Source: Phytohabitans suffuscus (lineage in GTDB: Bacteria > Actinomycetota > Actinomycetes > Mycobacteriales > Micromonosporaceae). Taken from it: a DNA stretch of 64,000 nucleotides. The notes below the pieces were generated by a model. That model made no database searches. It saw only the letters and a program-made list of their open reading frames with translations, and was not told where the DNA came from. The stretch lies in NCBI RefSeq assembly GCF_011764565.1, contig NZ_AP022871.1, positions 868,001 through 932,000 of the forward strand, given 5' to 3'. A program made the translations under genes and the position numbers. Below are positions 1 to 12,014 of this stretch, piece by piece (positions within the stretch are counted from its first letter, which is position 1; every line of letters starts with the position of its first letter).

Positions 1-591
1 CGCGTCCAGCACGAAGTCGGCGTCCTGGGGCAGCCCGTACTTGAAGCCGAACGAGAGCACCGTCACCCGCAGCCGCCGCGCGTCCTCACCGCCGAACAGC
101 TCCTCCACCCGCCGCCGCAGCTGGTTGACGTTGAGGTGGCTGGTGTCGATGATCACGTCGGCGTGGTCGCGCGCCTCCTCGAGCAGCATCCGCTCGGCCG
201 CGATCCCGTCCGCGAGCCGCCCGTCTCCCTGCAGCGGGTGCGAACGCCGCACGCTCTCGAAACGCCGGATCAGCACCTCGTCGTCCGCGTCGACGAACAC
301 CACCCGCGGGTGGAACCCCCGGTCTTTGAGCGCCTTGATCGCGCCCACCAGGTCGGTCGAGAAGGCACGGCTGCGCACGTCGAGCACCATCGCGGTGTGC
401 CGGGCCGCGCCGCCGGCCTTCTGGGCCAGCTCGGCCATGTCGAGCATCAGCGCCTGCGGCAGGTTGTCGACCACGTAGAAGCCGACGTTTTCCAGCGCCC
501 GGGCCACGGTGCTGCGCCCGCCGCCGGAGACGCCGGTCACCACCACCAGCTCGGTATCGTCCTCGGGCGGCGTGCTGGAGTCGTCGTGCAC
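1..591 (-). CDS. rapZ: RNase adapter protein RapZ (YvcJ family), 5' part only
   Basis: P-loop nucleotide-binding protein of the RapZ/YvcJ family, a nucleotide-sugar-sensing RNase adapter in enterobacteria and a YvcJ-type GTPase in Gram-positives. The minus strand encodes a GTG start at 591, then a Walker A motif GVSGGGRST about 20 residues in, followed by the family-typical VVDNLP and DVRSR stretches. GTG is the first start after an in-frame TAG at 603-601, and AGGA lies 7 bases upstream. The gene runs off the left edge of the window (197 codons seen; the family is about 290 aa). It lies downstream of uvrC on the same strand, the usual actinobacterial uvrC-rapZ-yvcK-whiA order, but here a 770-base repeat-filled gap separates them. 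The family call is firm; its role in this organism is inferred. Confidence 0.9.
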   Translation of the reverse strand, partial: MHDDSSTPPEDDTELVVVTGVSGGGRSTVARALENVGFYVVDNLPQALMLDMAELAQKAGGAARHTAMVLDVRSRAFSTDLVGAIKALKDRGFHPRVVFVDADDEVLIRRFESVRRSHPLQGDGRLADGIAAERMLLEEARDHADVIIDTSHLNVNQLRRRVEELFGGEDARRLRVTVLSFGFKYGLPQDADFVLDA

Positions 592-712
592 CAGAGAATC
601 CTAGGCGCTCCGGATGCCGAACGCCCCGCCGGCACGGCCGCCTCTGCCCACCCGATCGTCACCGCGGCACCTCCGGCCCGCCCGACCGAAACGCCAACAT
701 ATATACCCTTTT

Positions 713-823
713 ACATATGCCCCGGTCCGCGCCACCTGCGGACCGCCTGCTCCCGCGGGCACCGCTGCGGCCGGCGGCTCGCCGGCGCTCGCCGAAACCC
801 CGGCCTCCGCTGCCGGGTCCGCG
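713..823 (-). repeat. Interspersed repeat R1, copy a (inverted)
   Basis: About 110 bases whose reverse complement matches positions 1242-1356 and 16537-16652. Shared blocks include CCGGCAGCGGAGG, GAGCCGCCGGCCGCAGCGG, TGCCCGCGGGAGC and GCGGTCCGC, ending in an A/T-rich CATATG-type tail. It is extremely GC-rich apart from that tail. Confidence 0.8.
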
Positions 824-1029
824 CCGCAAGCCCATCCCGCTCCTGCCACAAGACCGTGGTATCCGTCAGCCCGTTGCCCCGGCGCCACGGACCGTGCACA
901 GCGACCCGCCGATCGCCCCGAACCCGGACCTGCCCCCCCGCGGCCGGCAGCCAGGGCCAAGCCGGTTAGACGATCTATTCCAAGGGTTGCCGTGGTCAGG
1001 TGACGCCCGACTTGTCCTTTGGGGATGTG

Positions 1030-1088
1030 GGCTACCGCGACGCCCGCGGTGGTCCGGACCGCTGCTCCCGCCGCCTCACACCCGGCGG
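1030..1088 (+). repeat. Interspersed repeat R2, copy a
   Basis: About 59 bases matching 15858-15918 and 30245-30304. The shared order is GCTACCGCGACGCCCGCGG, then TGGTCCGGACCG, then GCTCCCG and GCCTCAC. This copy has CCGCC where the others have GCGGCC. Confidence 0.8.
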
Positions 1089-1089
1089 C

Positions 1090-1151
1090 GTTGATCAGGG
1101 ACTTGGTGGGCGTGTCGGCCGGCGTGTCCCACCGTAAAGTCCCTGATCAAC
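1090..1151. repeat. Long palindrome (possible bidirectional terminator or mobile hairpin)
   Basis: GTTGATCAGGGACTT at 1090-1104 is exactly complementary to 1137-1151. Inside it, GGTGGG pairs with CCCACC, giving about 21 paired bases around a short loop. There is no T-tract, so a simple intrinsic terminator is not certain. A related GATCAAGG hairpin occurs at 16032-16089 in the other repeat cluster. Confidence 0.75.
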
Positions 1152-1241
1152 AACAGTCCCAGCCCCATGCGGGCCGCGATCAAACGTGACCCGCCGCCTG
1201 AAAGAGCGGGGTCGGGTCGTGTCACGCGAAGGGCGAGGCCG

Positions 1242-1356
1242 CGCGGAGCCGGCAGCGGAGGTCGGGGAAGTCGGCTCGCCCCGCGAGCCGCCGGCCGCAG
1301 CGGTGCCCGCGGGAGCATGCGGTCCGCAGCTGGCGCGGACCGGGGCATATATGCCT
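1242..1356 (+). repeat. Interspersed repeat R1, copy b
   Basis: About 115 bases, the same element as 713-823 (inverted) and 16537-16652 (direct). It ends with the palindrome GGCATATATGCC only 10 bases beyond the uvrC stop codon. Copy c has the same placement next to the topoisomerase stop. Confidence 0.8.
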
Positions 1357-1365
1357 GCGAATTCC

Positions 1366-3342
1366 TTACTGCCCCGGGCCGGGAGAGGTGGCGGCGGGCT
1401 TGGCCGGCGGCTCGGTGCTCAGGGCTTCGACGATCGCCTCGGCGGTGCGGCGGCCGATGCCCGGCACCTCGGCGATCTCGTCGGCCGACGCCGCCCCCAG
1501 CCGCTTGAGCGAGCCGAAGTGGCGCAGCAGCGCCTTGCGCCGGACCTCGCCCAGGCCGGGGATCGAGTCCAAACTGGACACCGTCATCCGCTTGGACCGC
1601 CGCTCCCGGTGGAACGTGATCGCGAAGCGGTGGGCCTCGTCGCGCAGGCGTTGCAGCATGTAGAGGCCCTCGGAGGCGCGCGGAAGGATCACCGGGAAGT
1701 CGCCCGAGCCGTCGGCGGCGGACGGCAGCCACACCTCTTCCAGCCGCTTTGCCAGGCCGCACAGGGCCACGTCGTCGATGCCCAGCTCGGCCAGGACCGC
1801 GGCCGCCGCGTTCACCTGGGGCTGGCCGCCGTCGACGACGACGAGCTGGGGCGGGTAGGCGAACTTGCGCGGGCGTCCCGTGGCCGGGTCGACGCCGGGC
1901 CGCTCCGGGTCTTCGGCCTCCTCGGCGCCGAGCTCACCCATCGAGGCGCGGGCCTCCAGGTATCGCGCGAACCGCCGCCGCAGCACCTCCGACAGGGCGG
2001 ACAGGTCGTCGGTGGCGCCGCGCACCGCGAAGCGCCGGTATTCGCTCTTGCGGGGCAGCCCGTCTTCGAATACCACCATGCTGGCCACCACGTCGGTGCC
2101 CTGGATCTGCGAGACGTCGTAGCACTCGACGCGCAGCGGCGCGGTCTCCATGTCCAGCGCCTCGGCGATCTCTTCGAGCGCCTTGCTGCGCGTGGTGAGG
2201 TCGCCCGAGCGGCGCAGCTTGTGGCGGGTGAGCGCCTCGGCGGCGTTGCGCGCGACGGTCTCCAGCAGCGCCTTCTTGTCGCCGCGCTGCGGCACGCGCA
2301 GCTGCACGCGGCTGCCGCGGTGCTGGCTCAGCCAGTCGGCGAGCGCGTCGGCGTCCGGCGGGAGCGCGGGCACCAGCAGCTCGCGGGGGACGTCGCTCTC
2401 GCCCTGCTCGCCGCCGTAGACCTGGCTGCAGAAGTGGTGCACCAGGTCGCCGGTGGTCAGGTCTTCCACCTTTTCGACCACCCAGCCGCGCTGGCCGCGC
2501 ACCCGCCCGCCGCGCACGTGGAAGACCTGCACCGCGGCTTCGAGGGGGTCTTCGGCGAAAGCCACCACATCGGCGTCGGTCCCGTCGCCGAACACCACGG
2601 CCTGCTTCTCCAGCGCCCGCCGCAGCGCCACGACGTCGTCGCGCAGGCGGGCGGCCAGCTCGAACTCCAGCCGCTCCGACGCGGCCATCATCTCCCGCTC
2701 CAGCCGCTTGACCATCGTCTCGGTGCGGCCGGCCATGAAGTCGCAGAACTCTTCGACGATCGCCCGGTGCTCGTCGGCGCTCACCCGCCCCACGCAGGGC
2801 GCCGAGCACTTGCCGATGTCCCCGAGCAGGCAGGGCCGGCCGATCTGGCCGGCCCGCTTGAAAACCCCGGAAGAGCAGGTGCGCGCGGGGAAGACCCGCA
2901 GGAGAAGGTCAAGCGTCTCGCGGATCGCCCAGGCATGCGAGTACGGCCCGAAGTAGCGCACGCCCTTGCGCTTGGCCCCCCGCATCACCTGCAGCCGGGG
3001 GAACTCCTCGTCGAGCGTCACGGCGAGATACGGGTACGACTTGTCGTCGCGGTACTTCACGTTGAAGCGCGGGTCGTACTCCTTTATCCAGGAGTACTCC
3101 AGCTGGAGCGCCTCGACCTCGCTGCCCACCGTGACCCAGTCGACGGAGGACGCGGTGGTGACCATCTGCTGGGTGCGCTGGTGCAGGTGCCACAGGTCGC
3201 CGAAGTACGAGTTGAGCCGGCTGCGCAGGCTCTTGGCCTTGCCGACGTAGACGACCCGCCCGCTCGCGTCGCGAAACCGGTAGACCCCTGGCGCGTCCGG
3301 AATCGTGCCGGGCGCCGGACGGTAGGTAGAGGGGTCTGCCAC
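1366..3342 (-). CDS. uvrC: Excinuclease ABC subunit C (UvrC)
   Basis: Incises DNA on both sides of a lesion in the UvrABC nucleotide-excision repair complex. The 658-residue product has the usual length. A GIY-YIG nuclease domain lies near residues 15-95 ([16 protein letters not shown], then RSRLNSYF); a UVR motif near 205-240 contacts UvrB; the RNase H-like UvrC core follows ([15 protein letters not shown] near 500); tandem helix-hairpin-helix elements are at the C terminus ([18 protein letters not shown]). ATG at 3342 places the GIY-YIG domain at the normal distance from the N terminus. It stands alone on the strand, with Rieske upstream and rapZ downstream. A copy of R1 begins just past its stop. 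No frameshift seen. Confidence 0.97.
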   Translation of the reverse strand: MADPSTYRPAPGTIPDAPGVYRFRDASGRVVYVGKAKSLRSRLNSYFGDLWHLHQRTQQMVTTASSVDWVTVGSEVEALQLEYSWIKEYDPRFNVKYRDDKSYPYLAVTLDEEFPRLQVMRGAKRKGVRYFGPYSHAWAIRETLDLLLRVFPARTCSSGVFKRAGQIGRPCLLGDIGKCSAPCVGRVSADEHRAIVEEFCDFMAGRTETMVKRLEREMMAASERLEFELAARLRDDVVALRRALEKQAVVFGDGTDADVVAFAEDPLEAAVQVFHVRGGRVRGQRGWVVEKVEDLTTGDLVHHFCSQVYGGEQGESDVPRELLVPALPPDADALADWLSQHRGSRVQLRVPQRGDKKALLETVARNAAEALTRHKLRRSGDLTTRSKALEEIAEALDMETAPLRVECYDVSQIQGTDVVASMVVFEDGLPRKSEYRRFAVRGATDDLSALSEVLRRRFARYLEARASMGELGAEEAEDPERPGVDPATGRPRKFAYPPQLVVVDGGQPQVNAAAAVLAELGIDDVALCGLAKRLEEVWLPSAADGSGDFPVILPRASEGLYMLQRLRDEAHRFAITFHRERRSKRMTVSSLDSIPGLGEVRRKALLRHFGSLKRLGAASADEIAEVPGIGRRTAEAIVEALSTEPPAKPAATSPGPGQ

Positions 3343-3402
3343 TCGAAAAGCCTAGCCCGCGCCTCTGTCAGTTTCGTGAGGCGCGGGCCCGCCGGCGCCG
3401 TG

Positions 3403-3882
3403 TCACACGAGCGTGATGCTGTCGCCGTCGACCTTTATCTGCTTCTCGGCCAGCGGCTTGGTGGCCGGGCCGCCCTTCACCGAGCCGTCGGTGATCGAAA
3501 ACTTGCTGCCGTGGCAGTTGCAGTTGATCGTCCCGCCCTCGACGCCCGTCACCGGGCACCCCTGGTGCGTACACGTCGAGCTGAAGCACTTGAACTCGCC
3601 CGCGGTCGGCTGGGTCACCACGACGCTGGACGCCGCGATGATGGTCCCGCCCCCGACCGGCACCTGGCCGGTCTGGGTGAGCGCGCCGCCGCCCGTGTCA
3701 CCCGCGCCCGCGGATGGGTCGCTCCCGCCGTTCGACTGGGTGTCGCCGGAGGAGGAGGTGTCCTCGTCGGGGTCGGTGCCGCACGCCGCCAGCACCGCGG
3801 TCGTGCCGATGGCACCCGCACCCGCCAGTAGCGCCCGGCGGGTGGTCACCCCCGAATGCGTCACCGCCTGTTCCTCGCTCAT
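3403..3882 (-). CDS. Tat-exported Rieske [2Fe-2S] lipoprotein
   Basis: Small secreted iron-sulfur protein of 159 aa. The N terminus has a twin-arginine signal (TTRRALLAGAGAIG) ending in a lipobox LAAC, so it is probably exported folded by Tat and lipid-anchored on the outer face of the membrane. A Ser/Gly/Asp-rich linker follows (about residues 35-65). The Rieske ligands are at the C terminus: CTHQGC near residue 105 and CNCHGSKF near 120, giving the two Cys/His pairs. Related proteins in actinobacteria are annotated as Rieske (2Fe-2S) proteins of unclear partner. It is not the QcrA subunit, which is longer with three membrane helices. It lies between uvrC and uvrA with no obvious functional link. 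Confidence 0.9.
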   Translation of the reverse strand: MSEEQAVTHSGVTTRRALLAGAGAIGTTAVLAACGTDPDEDTSSSGDTQSNGGSDPSAGAGDTGGGALTQTGQVPVGGGTIIAASSVVVTQPTAGEFKCFSSTCTHQGCPVTGVEGGTINCNCHGSKFSITDGSVKGGPATKPLAEKQIKVDGDSITLV

Positions 3883-4179
3883 GCCTCACCCTTCCTGTCC
3901 TCGGCCCACCGCGGTCGGGTCGACCACGGCCACGCCAGTACACACGGGTCACCGGCCTGTCTGGTTCATCCCGGCGCCCGCGCCGCCGTCCGGCGGGACC
4001 CGTCGGGTGCCCGTTTCGGCTGCTCAGCATGGTTATAGACGACCGCCGGCGAGATGGCCCCGCACGTCCACAGAGATCCGCGTTCTTCGATACGGCTCGC
4101 GGGTCGGGGGCAGCCGCGGGACGCGGCCGAGACGATCACGGAGATGGATACGGGGCCGTCACTCCCGGTAGTCGGGCGC

Positions 4180-7319
<3,140 letters not shown>

Positions 7320-7419
7320 TCTCTGCCCCGGGGAGAAACGTCCAGACTGCCGCAACGACTCTAGACCCCCGGTATGACACTTTGCCGCGCCGGCACATTC
7401 CCGCAGCTCAAGACCACAA

Positions 7420-8471
7420 TCAGGGCGGCTGCGACCCCGTGCCTCCTTGTTGATCCGCTTCCACACCGCCCGCTGCTCGGCCTGTAGCCGCGCGTCCCTG
7501 CGCCGCGTCTCGTACGCGATCTCGCGCCGCAGCCGCTGCCAGCTCTCGTACCGGCGCGGCGTGAGGTCTCCGTCCTCCAGCGCCGCGCGTACCGCGCAGC
7601 CCGGCTCCTCCTCGTGCCGGCAGTCCGCGAACCGGCAGGTCGCGGCGAGGTCGGCCACGTCCGAGAAGGCCCGGTCCAACCCCTCCTCCGCGTCCAGGAG
7701 GCCGACCGCCCGGATGCCCGGCGTGTCCAGGACGGCGCCGCCGTCCGGAATCGGGATCAACGCCCGGTACGTGGTCGTGTGCCGCCCCTTGCCGTCCACC
7801 CGCCGGATCGTCTGCGTGCCCATCACGACCGCGCCGGCGAGCGCGTTGACCAGCGTCGACTTGCCCGCACCGGACGGCCCGAGCAGCGCCAGCGTGCGCC
7901 CCCGGGCCACGTGCGGCGCGAGCGCCGCCAGCCCGTCGCCGCGCTGCGCGCTGACCGCGAGCACCTCCACACCGGGCGCGACGTGCTCGACCTGCGCGGC
8001 GACCGCGTCCGGGTCGGCCGCGAGGTCACATTTCGTGAGTACGACCAGGGGCCGCGCGCCGGACTCCCAGGCGAGTGCCAGCAGCCGCTCGATGCGCCCC
8101 ACGTCGGGCTCCGGGTGCATCGGCTCGACCACCGCGGCGGTGTCGAGGTTGGCGGCGAGCACCTGGCCCACCGAGTCCTTGTCCGACGTGCGGCGCACGA
8201 TCGCCGTACGCCGCGGCAGCACCGCCTCCACCGTGATCCGGGCGTCGGGCCAGGTCCGCACCGCCACCCAGTCACCCACGCACGGCAGCTTCACCGGGTC
8301 GGCGGCGGCCGCCGCCAGGATCGCCCCGGCGAGGCTGGCCCGCACGGTGCCACCGGCGCCCAGCACGGTGCAGACCCCGCGATCGACCCGCACGACCCGG
8401 CCGGGCTCGGCCTCGCCTTCGGGAAACCTGTGGCTGGCGTCCCAACCGAGGGACGCGAGATCGAACGTCAT
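7420..8471 (-). CDS. rsgA: Ribosome small-subunit-dependent GTPase A (RsgA)
   Basis: Circularly permuted GTPase that checks maturation of the 30S subunit. The order of motifs shows the permutation: an OB-like N-terminal region (GDWVAVRTW), G4 TKCDLA, G1 [15 protein letters not shown]3 DTPGIRA, then a zinc-knuckle region ([14 protein letters not shown]). ATG at 8471 begins [11 protein letters not shown], a common actinobacterial start. In the sequence as given, the frame does not stop: it runs on through about 36 further codons straight into the uvrA start in the same frame. One extra C at 7423-7425 would give a TGA right after RGRSRP, a normal RsgA end, so I place the end at 7420. A real RsgA-UvrA read-through is the less likely alternative. 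Confidence 0.85.
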
Positions 8472-8510
8472 CGGTACAACCCTTTGCGAGAGATGGAGAA
8501 TGCGGATGCC

Positions 8511-8546
8511 TCAGAAATCCGCGCGGCGCGAGGCGAGGACAGTCAT
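8511..8546 (-). CDS. Possible leader peptide upstream of rsgA (11 aa)
   Basis: ATG at 8546 with an ideal Shine-Dalgarno (AGGAGG, seven bases upstream) opens a frame MTVLASRRADF that stops at 8511, 40 bases before the rsgA start. Such a strong ribosome-binding site in front of only 11 codons is unusual and suggests translational coupling or attenuation. No clear competing hairpins were identified, and function is unknown. Confidence 0.4.
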   Translation of the reverse strand: MTVLASRRADF

Positions 8547-8648
8547 GACCCCACCTCCTCTCCTCGGGCTCGTCGTCGTGACGCGTCTGTCCCAGACCGT
8601 AAGGTCCAAACCCGGTGGGGCGAAAGCCATTTCTGTAGGGTCAGGAGT

Positions 8649-9371
8649 GTGACGGCTGACCCGCTCGTACTCCTGCCCGAGCTCGACCGCGCCACCGACC
8701 GCCTGCTGCGCACCGCCGCCGCCCTGGACGGCGCCGCCGTCGCCGGCCCGTCCCTGCTGCCCGGCTGGACCCGCGGCCACGTGCTCACCCACCTGGCCCG
8801 CAACGCCGACTCCTACCTCAACCTGCTCACCTGGGCCCGCACCGGCGTGCGCACACCGGGGTACCCGAGCGCCGAGGCACGCGAGGCCGGCATCCGCGAC
8901 GGCGCCGCCCGCCCCCTGGCCGAGCAGCTCGAAGACCTCCGCGCCGCCTCCGCCCGCCTCGCCGGCGCGGCCGCCGAGATGCCCGCCGACGCCTGGGGCG
9001 CCCTGGTCGAACGCACCGGAGGCCGCAAAGCCCCGGCGGCCACCTGCGTGTGGGGCAGGCTCCGCGAGGTCGAGGTGCACCACGTCGACCTGGACGCCGG
9101 CTACAAGGCCGGCGACTGGCCGGACGCGTTCAGCCAGCACCTGCTCCGCGAGGTGGTCAGCGACCTGAGCTCCGCCAGCGGCGTCACCCCGCTCGTGCTC
9201 CGCCCGACCGAGCTGGAGCACGACCTCACGATCGGCCAGGTGGAGCAGGACACCCCGGTGGTCGCCGGCCCCGCGTACGAGCTGGCCGCCTGGCTCGCCG
9301 GCCGATCGTCCGGTGTGGACCTCGACGCCGCGCCCGAAGGCCCCCTGCCCACACCTCCAGCCTGGATCTGA
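8649..9371 (+). CDS. Maleylpyruvate isomerase family (mycothiol-dependent, DinB-like) protein
   Basis: 240-residue protein of the actinobacterial maleylpyruvate isomerase / TIGR03083 family, four-helix DinB-like enzymes, several of which are mycothiol-dependent isomerases or transferases. Visible family features are the N-terminal helix beginning ELDRATDRLLRTAAAL, LLPGWTRGHVLTHLARNAD (the His pair that binds metal in DinB folds), and EVEVHHVDLD near residue 140. A C-terminal MDMPI-type domain with AAWLAGR completes it. The start is GTG at 8649 with GGA close upstream; the protein begins VTADPLVLLPELD. The next gene begins 6 bases after its stop (or overlaps it by one base if the upstream ATG is used), so the two form an operon. 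The substrate cannot be named. Confidence 0.85.
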   Translation: MTADPLVLLPELDRATDRLLRTAAALDGAAVAGPSLLPGWTRGHVLTHLARNADSYLNLLTWARTGVRTPGYPSAEAREAGIRDGAARPLAEQLEDLRAASARLAGAAAEMPADAWGALVERTGGRKAPAATCVWGRLREVEVHHVDLDAGYKAGDWPDAFSQHLLREVVSDLSSASGVTPLVLRPTELEHDLTIGQVEQDTPVVAGPAYELAAWLAGRSSGVDLDAAPEGPLPTPPAWI

Positions 9372-9377
9372 TGCCCC

Positions 9378-10030
9378 ATGCCCTACACCGGAGACGTGCC
9401 CCCGGCGGCCCACCGGACGTCCGCACGCTGGACGCGCTGACCATCACCAAGGTCTCGGTCGGCCCGATGGACAACAACGCATACCTGCTGCGCTGCACGG
9501 AGACCGGCTCGCTCCTGCTGGTCGACGCGGCCAACGAGGCCCCGCGCCTGCTGTCCCTCTTGGACGGCACGCCGCTGTCCACAGTGGTCACCACCCACCG
9601 CCACATGGACCACTGGGTGGCCCTGGAGGCGGTGGTGGCCGAGACCGGCGCCAGGTCCGTCGCCCACGAGGCCGACGCCGGCGAGCTCCCCGTCACCTCC
9701 GACACCGTCCACGATGGAGACATCATCACGGTGGGCGACTGCCCCCTGGAGGTCATCCACCTGGTCGGCCACACGCCAGGCTCCATCGCCCTGCTCTACG
9801 ACGATCCGACCGGCATCCACCACCTCTTCACCGGCGACTCCCTCTTCCCCGGCGGCGTGGGCAACACGAGGGGCGACAAGGCGAACTTCGCCTCCCTGAT
9901 CGGCGACGTCGAGCGCAAGCTCTTCGACCGCCTCCCCGACGACACCTGGTTCTATCCCGGCCACGGCAAGGACAGCACCCTGGGCGCCGAACGCGCGAGC
10001 CTCCCGGAATGGCACGCCCGCGGCTGGTAG
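9378..10030 (+). CDS. MBL-fold metallo-hydrolase (glyoxalase II-like)
   Basis: Metallo-beta-lactamase-fold hydrolase, probably thioester or lactone type. The zinc signature THRHMDHW (HxHxDH with R at the second position) is near residue 75. A further His is in HLVGHTPGS; GDSLFPGGVGNT carries the bridging Asp; FYPGHG the last His. Two starts are possible. ATG at 9371 overlaps the previous stop (TGATG) and is open as given. ATG at 9378 begins MPYTGDV, which I recognise as the usual N terminus of this family, but needs one extra C in the run 9399-9403. I prefer 9378 given the repeated C-run deletions elsewhere in this window. It is likely cotranscribed with the preceding mycothiol-type enzyme. 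Confidence 0.85.
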
Positions 10031-10039
10031 TACGGCACG

Positions 10040-11947
10040 ATGAGTGTCGTGTCGGCATCCCCCGCCCCGCACGACCCGTCTCCTCCGCTCGACCTGCACG
10101 CCTGCCGCGAGGCGGCCAGGTCGGTTCGCGCGTCGCCGTACCGGCGGCAGGTCTACGACGCGGTGCGACCCCACGAAACCTCGATCCACCGGTCCCGGCT
10201 TCCACTTGGCCCGCTGCTCTACGCGGCGGCCCGCGACGGCCGGCTGGTGTGGCACGCGGCCGACGAGTTCGCCCTGCTGGAGCCACCGATCGCACGGACC
10301 CGGGACTGGACCGGCAGTGACGCCGGGCGCACCTGGCTCGCCAGGCTGGACCGGTCGTGGGAGCACGTGATGTTCGCCGGACCACCGTTCCTGCTGATGG
10401 CGCTCGCCCTACCGATAGCCTTCATCCCGGCGGTCGGCCGGATGGCGTTGCTGCTCATCCCGATCGCCATGGCCTGGCTCGTGGCGCAGCTGGCCGTTGG
10501 GCTGCTCCGCCTGGTGTTCCACCACCGTGCCGCGCCGGACGACGGCGCCCGCGGGCTGCATTGGACTGTGACGCTGTGCCACGTGGCCGATCCGGCACAT
10601 CTGGACCGGCTGCTCCGGGCCGCCCTGAACCGGTCGAAGGACCTGGCCGACGCCCACATCCGGGCCGATGTCGCGGACGGTACCCACGTCGTGATGTGCC
10701 TGGAGCGGGGCATCACGACGGCGGCGGCCCGCGCGGCGGCGGCGAGGGTCTCGTCGGTGGTACAGGCCGACCCGGTCCCGACCGGCGTGCTGGTCGTCCG
10801 CGACGGCGGCCACTTTCAGCCGCCGGACCCCGAGGCGCAGCGCCCGCTCAGCTTCATCCCGCGGCTCCTGACGGCCGTGGCGCTGATGATCGTGGTGGAA
10901 GCCGGCTTCGTCGCCGACCGCGAGAGGAGCGCGTGCCGCGCCGCGGGGGACTGCGCCGGACGGCCAGCGACCTGGCTCGACGCGGGGTCCTGGCTGCTGG
11001 GGCGGATGGTCTTCCAGGACCGCGGACTGGTCGCCGCCACCGGATCCGCACAGTGGTTGGGTTTCCTCATGCCGGTGGTGGGCATCGTCGTCGTGCTCTG
11101 CCTCGTCGTCGCCGGCCGGCGGCACGCCCGCTACCTGCGAAAACGCCGCGAGCTGCGGTACCGACACCTGCGCACCGCCTTCGCGGACTCGGTACGCGTG
11201 CTCGTGCTGGTGGTCCTCGACATCGAGCGGGACGCGGTCATCCAGGCGGTCGCCCAGGCCGGCGGACCCGACGCCGAGCCGGACACGGCGGGCGGCCATG
11301 CGATCTTCCGGCTCGGGCGCCTCGGGAAGATCGAGGTCATCCTCGCACAATCCACCCAGGGCACGGTCACACCCGCGGCGATGATGCCCACCGCGAACCG
11401 CCTGATAGAGAAGCTACGACCGGACTACGTCGTCCTCACCGGAATCTGCTTCGGCCTCTGGTCCCGCGAGTTGGACGGCGGCGACCAGGATCTCGGGGAC
11501 GTGGTCGTCTCCGAGTACGTCCATAACGTGGACCACCGGCGGGTCACCAGCGTGGACGGCGTCGAGCAGATCCTCTGGCGAGGTGAGCGGGTGCAGGCCA
11601 CGCGGGCACTGCTGTCCGCGTTCCGCGCCGCGACGCAGGGATGGGTCGGGCCTCGCGTGCACGTGGGCGCGGTGCTGTCGGCGAACGTCCTCTCGGACAG
11701 CACGGCCTTCCGCGCCGGCCTGCGGCGGGCCTTCCCGGAGGCGTCGGCCGGCGAGATGGAACTGACCGGCCTGTACGCGGCGGCCGCCAACCACGGCTGC
11801 GGCTGGATCATGGCGAAGGGCATCTCGGACTGGGGTGCGGGTGGTCTCACCGACGACACGAGGCGGACCGCGGCCGGAGCCGCCGCCGCGTTCGTCGTCC
11901 ACGCGCTCACGTACGGGACCCTGCCGCCACCCGACCGCGACCGGTGA
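10040..11947 (+). CDS. Membrane protein with C-terminal nucleoside phosphorylase-like domain
   Basis: A 635-residue protein I cannot assign to a characterised family as a whole. Residues 1-115 are soluble with no recognised domain. Hydrophobic segments follow at about 117-135 and 137-160, then a soluble segment (about 170-275), then two more membrane segments (about 283-303 and 345-366). The last 250 residues look like a PNP/MTAN-type nucleoside phosphorylase or nucleosidase: GKIEVILAQSTQGTV, PDYVVLTGICFGL, GDVVVSEYVHN, VLSANVLSD, EMELTGLYAAA (the Glu-Met-Glu active-site motif of purine phosphorylases) and IMAKGISDWG. PNP-type domains fused to other modules occur in bacterial conflict systems, where they act as NAD- or nucleotide-degrading effectors; applying that here is inference. 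ATG at 10040 lies 9 bases after the MBL stop. Confidence 0.75.
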   Translation: MSVVSASPAPHDPSPPLDLHACREAARSVRASPYRRQVYDAVRPHETSIHRSRLPLGPLLYAAARDGRLVWHAADEFALLEPPIARTRDWTGSDAGRTWLARLDRSWEHVMFAGPPFLLMALALPIAFIPAVGRMALLLIPIAMAWLVAQLAVGLLRLVFHHRAAPDDGARGLHWTVTLCHVADPAHLDRLLRAALNRSKDLADAHIRADVADGTHVVMCLERGITTAAARAAAARVSSVVQADPVPTGVLVVRDGGHFQPPDPEAQRPLSFIPRLLTAVALMIVVEAGFVADRERSACRAAGDCAGRPATWLDAGSWLLGRMVFQDRGLVAATGSAQWLGFLMPVVGIVVVLCLVVAGRRHARYLRKRRELRYRHLRTAFADSVRVLVLVVLDIERDAVIQAVAQAGGPDAEPDTAGGHAIFRLGRLGKIEVILAQSTQGTVTPAAMMPTANRLIEKLRPDYVVLTGICFGLWSRELDGGDQDLGDVVVSEYVHNVDHRRVTSVDGVEQILWRGERVQATRALLSAFRAATQGWVGPRVHVGAVLSANVLSDSTAFRAGLRRAFPEASAGEMELTGLYAAAANHGCGWIMAKGISDWGAGGLTDDTRRTAAGAAAAFVVHALTYGTLPPPDRDR

Positions 11948-12014
11948 AGCCGGGGGTACCACGCCGGAGGAAATCAGCGGGCGGGCGCGGAGCTGACGCT
12001 CTACGATCCGGCGC

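Larger units (their letters stand above)
592..1365. other. Gene-free interval filled with interspersed repeats
   Basis: No credible gene lies between rapZ and uvrC. The interval holds two oppositely oriented copies of repeat R1, one copy of R2 and a long palindrome, each listed separately. Open frames here have no protein-like composition and follow the repeats. Confidence 0.7.

Noticed and set aside
592..1365. CRISPR-like array from the repeated GC-rich elements
   Set aside because: The repeats are long, diverged, in both orientations and not separated by uniform spacers; no cas gene is present.
1186..3831. Very long plus-strand open frame (881 codons) across uvrC
   Set aside because: Antisense to uvrC and Rieske; composition is Arg/Gly/His-rich with no domain. 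High-GC third positions keep such shadows open.
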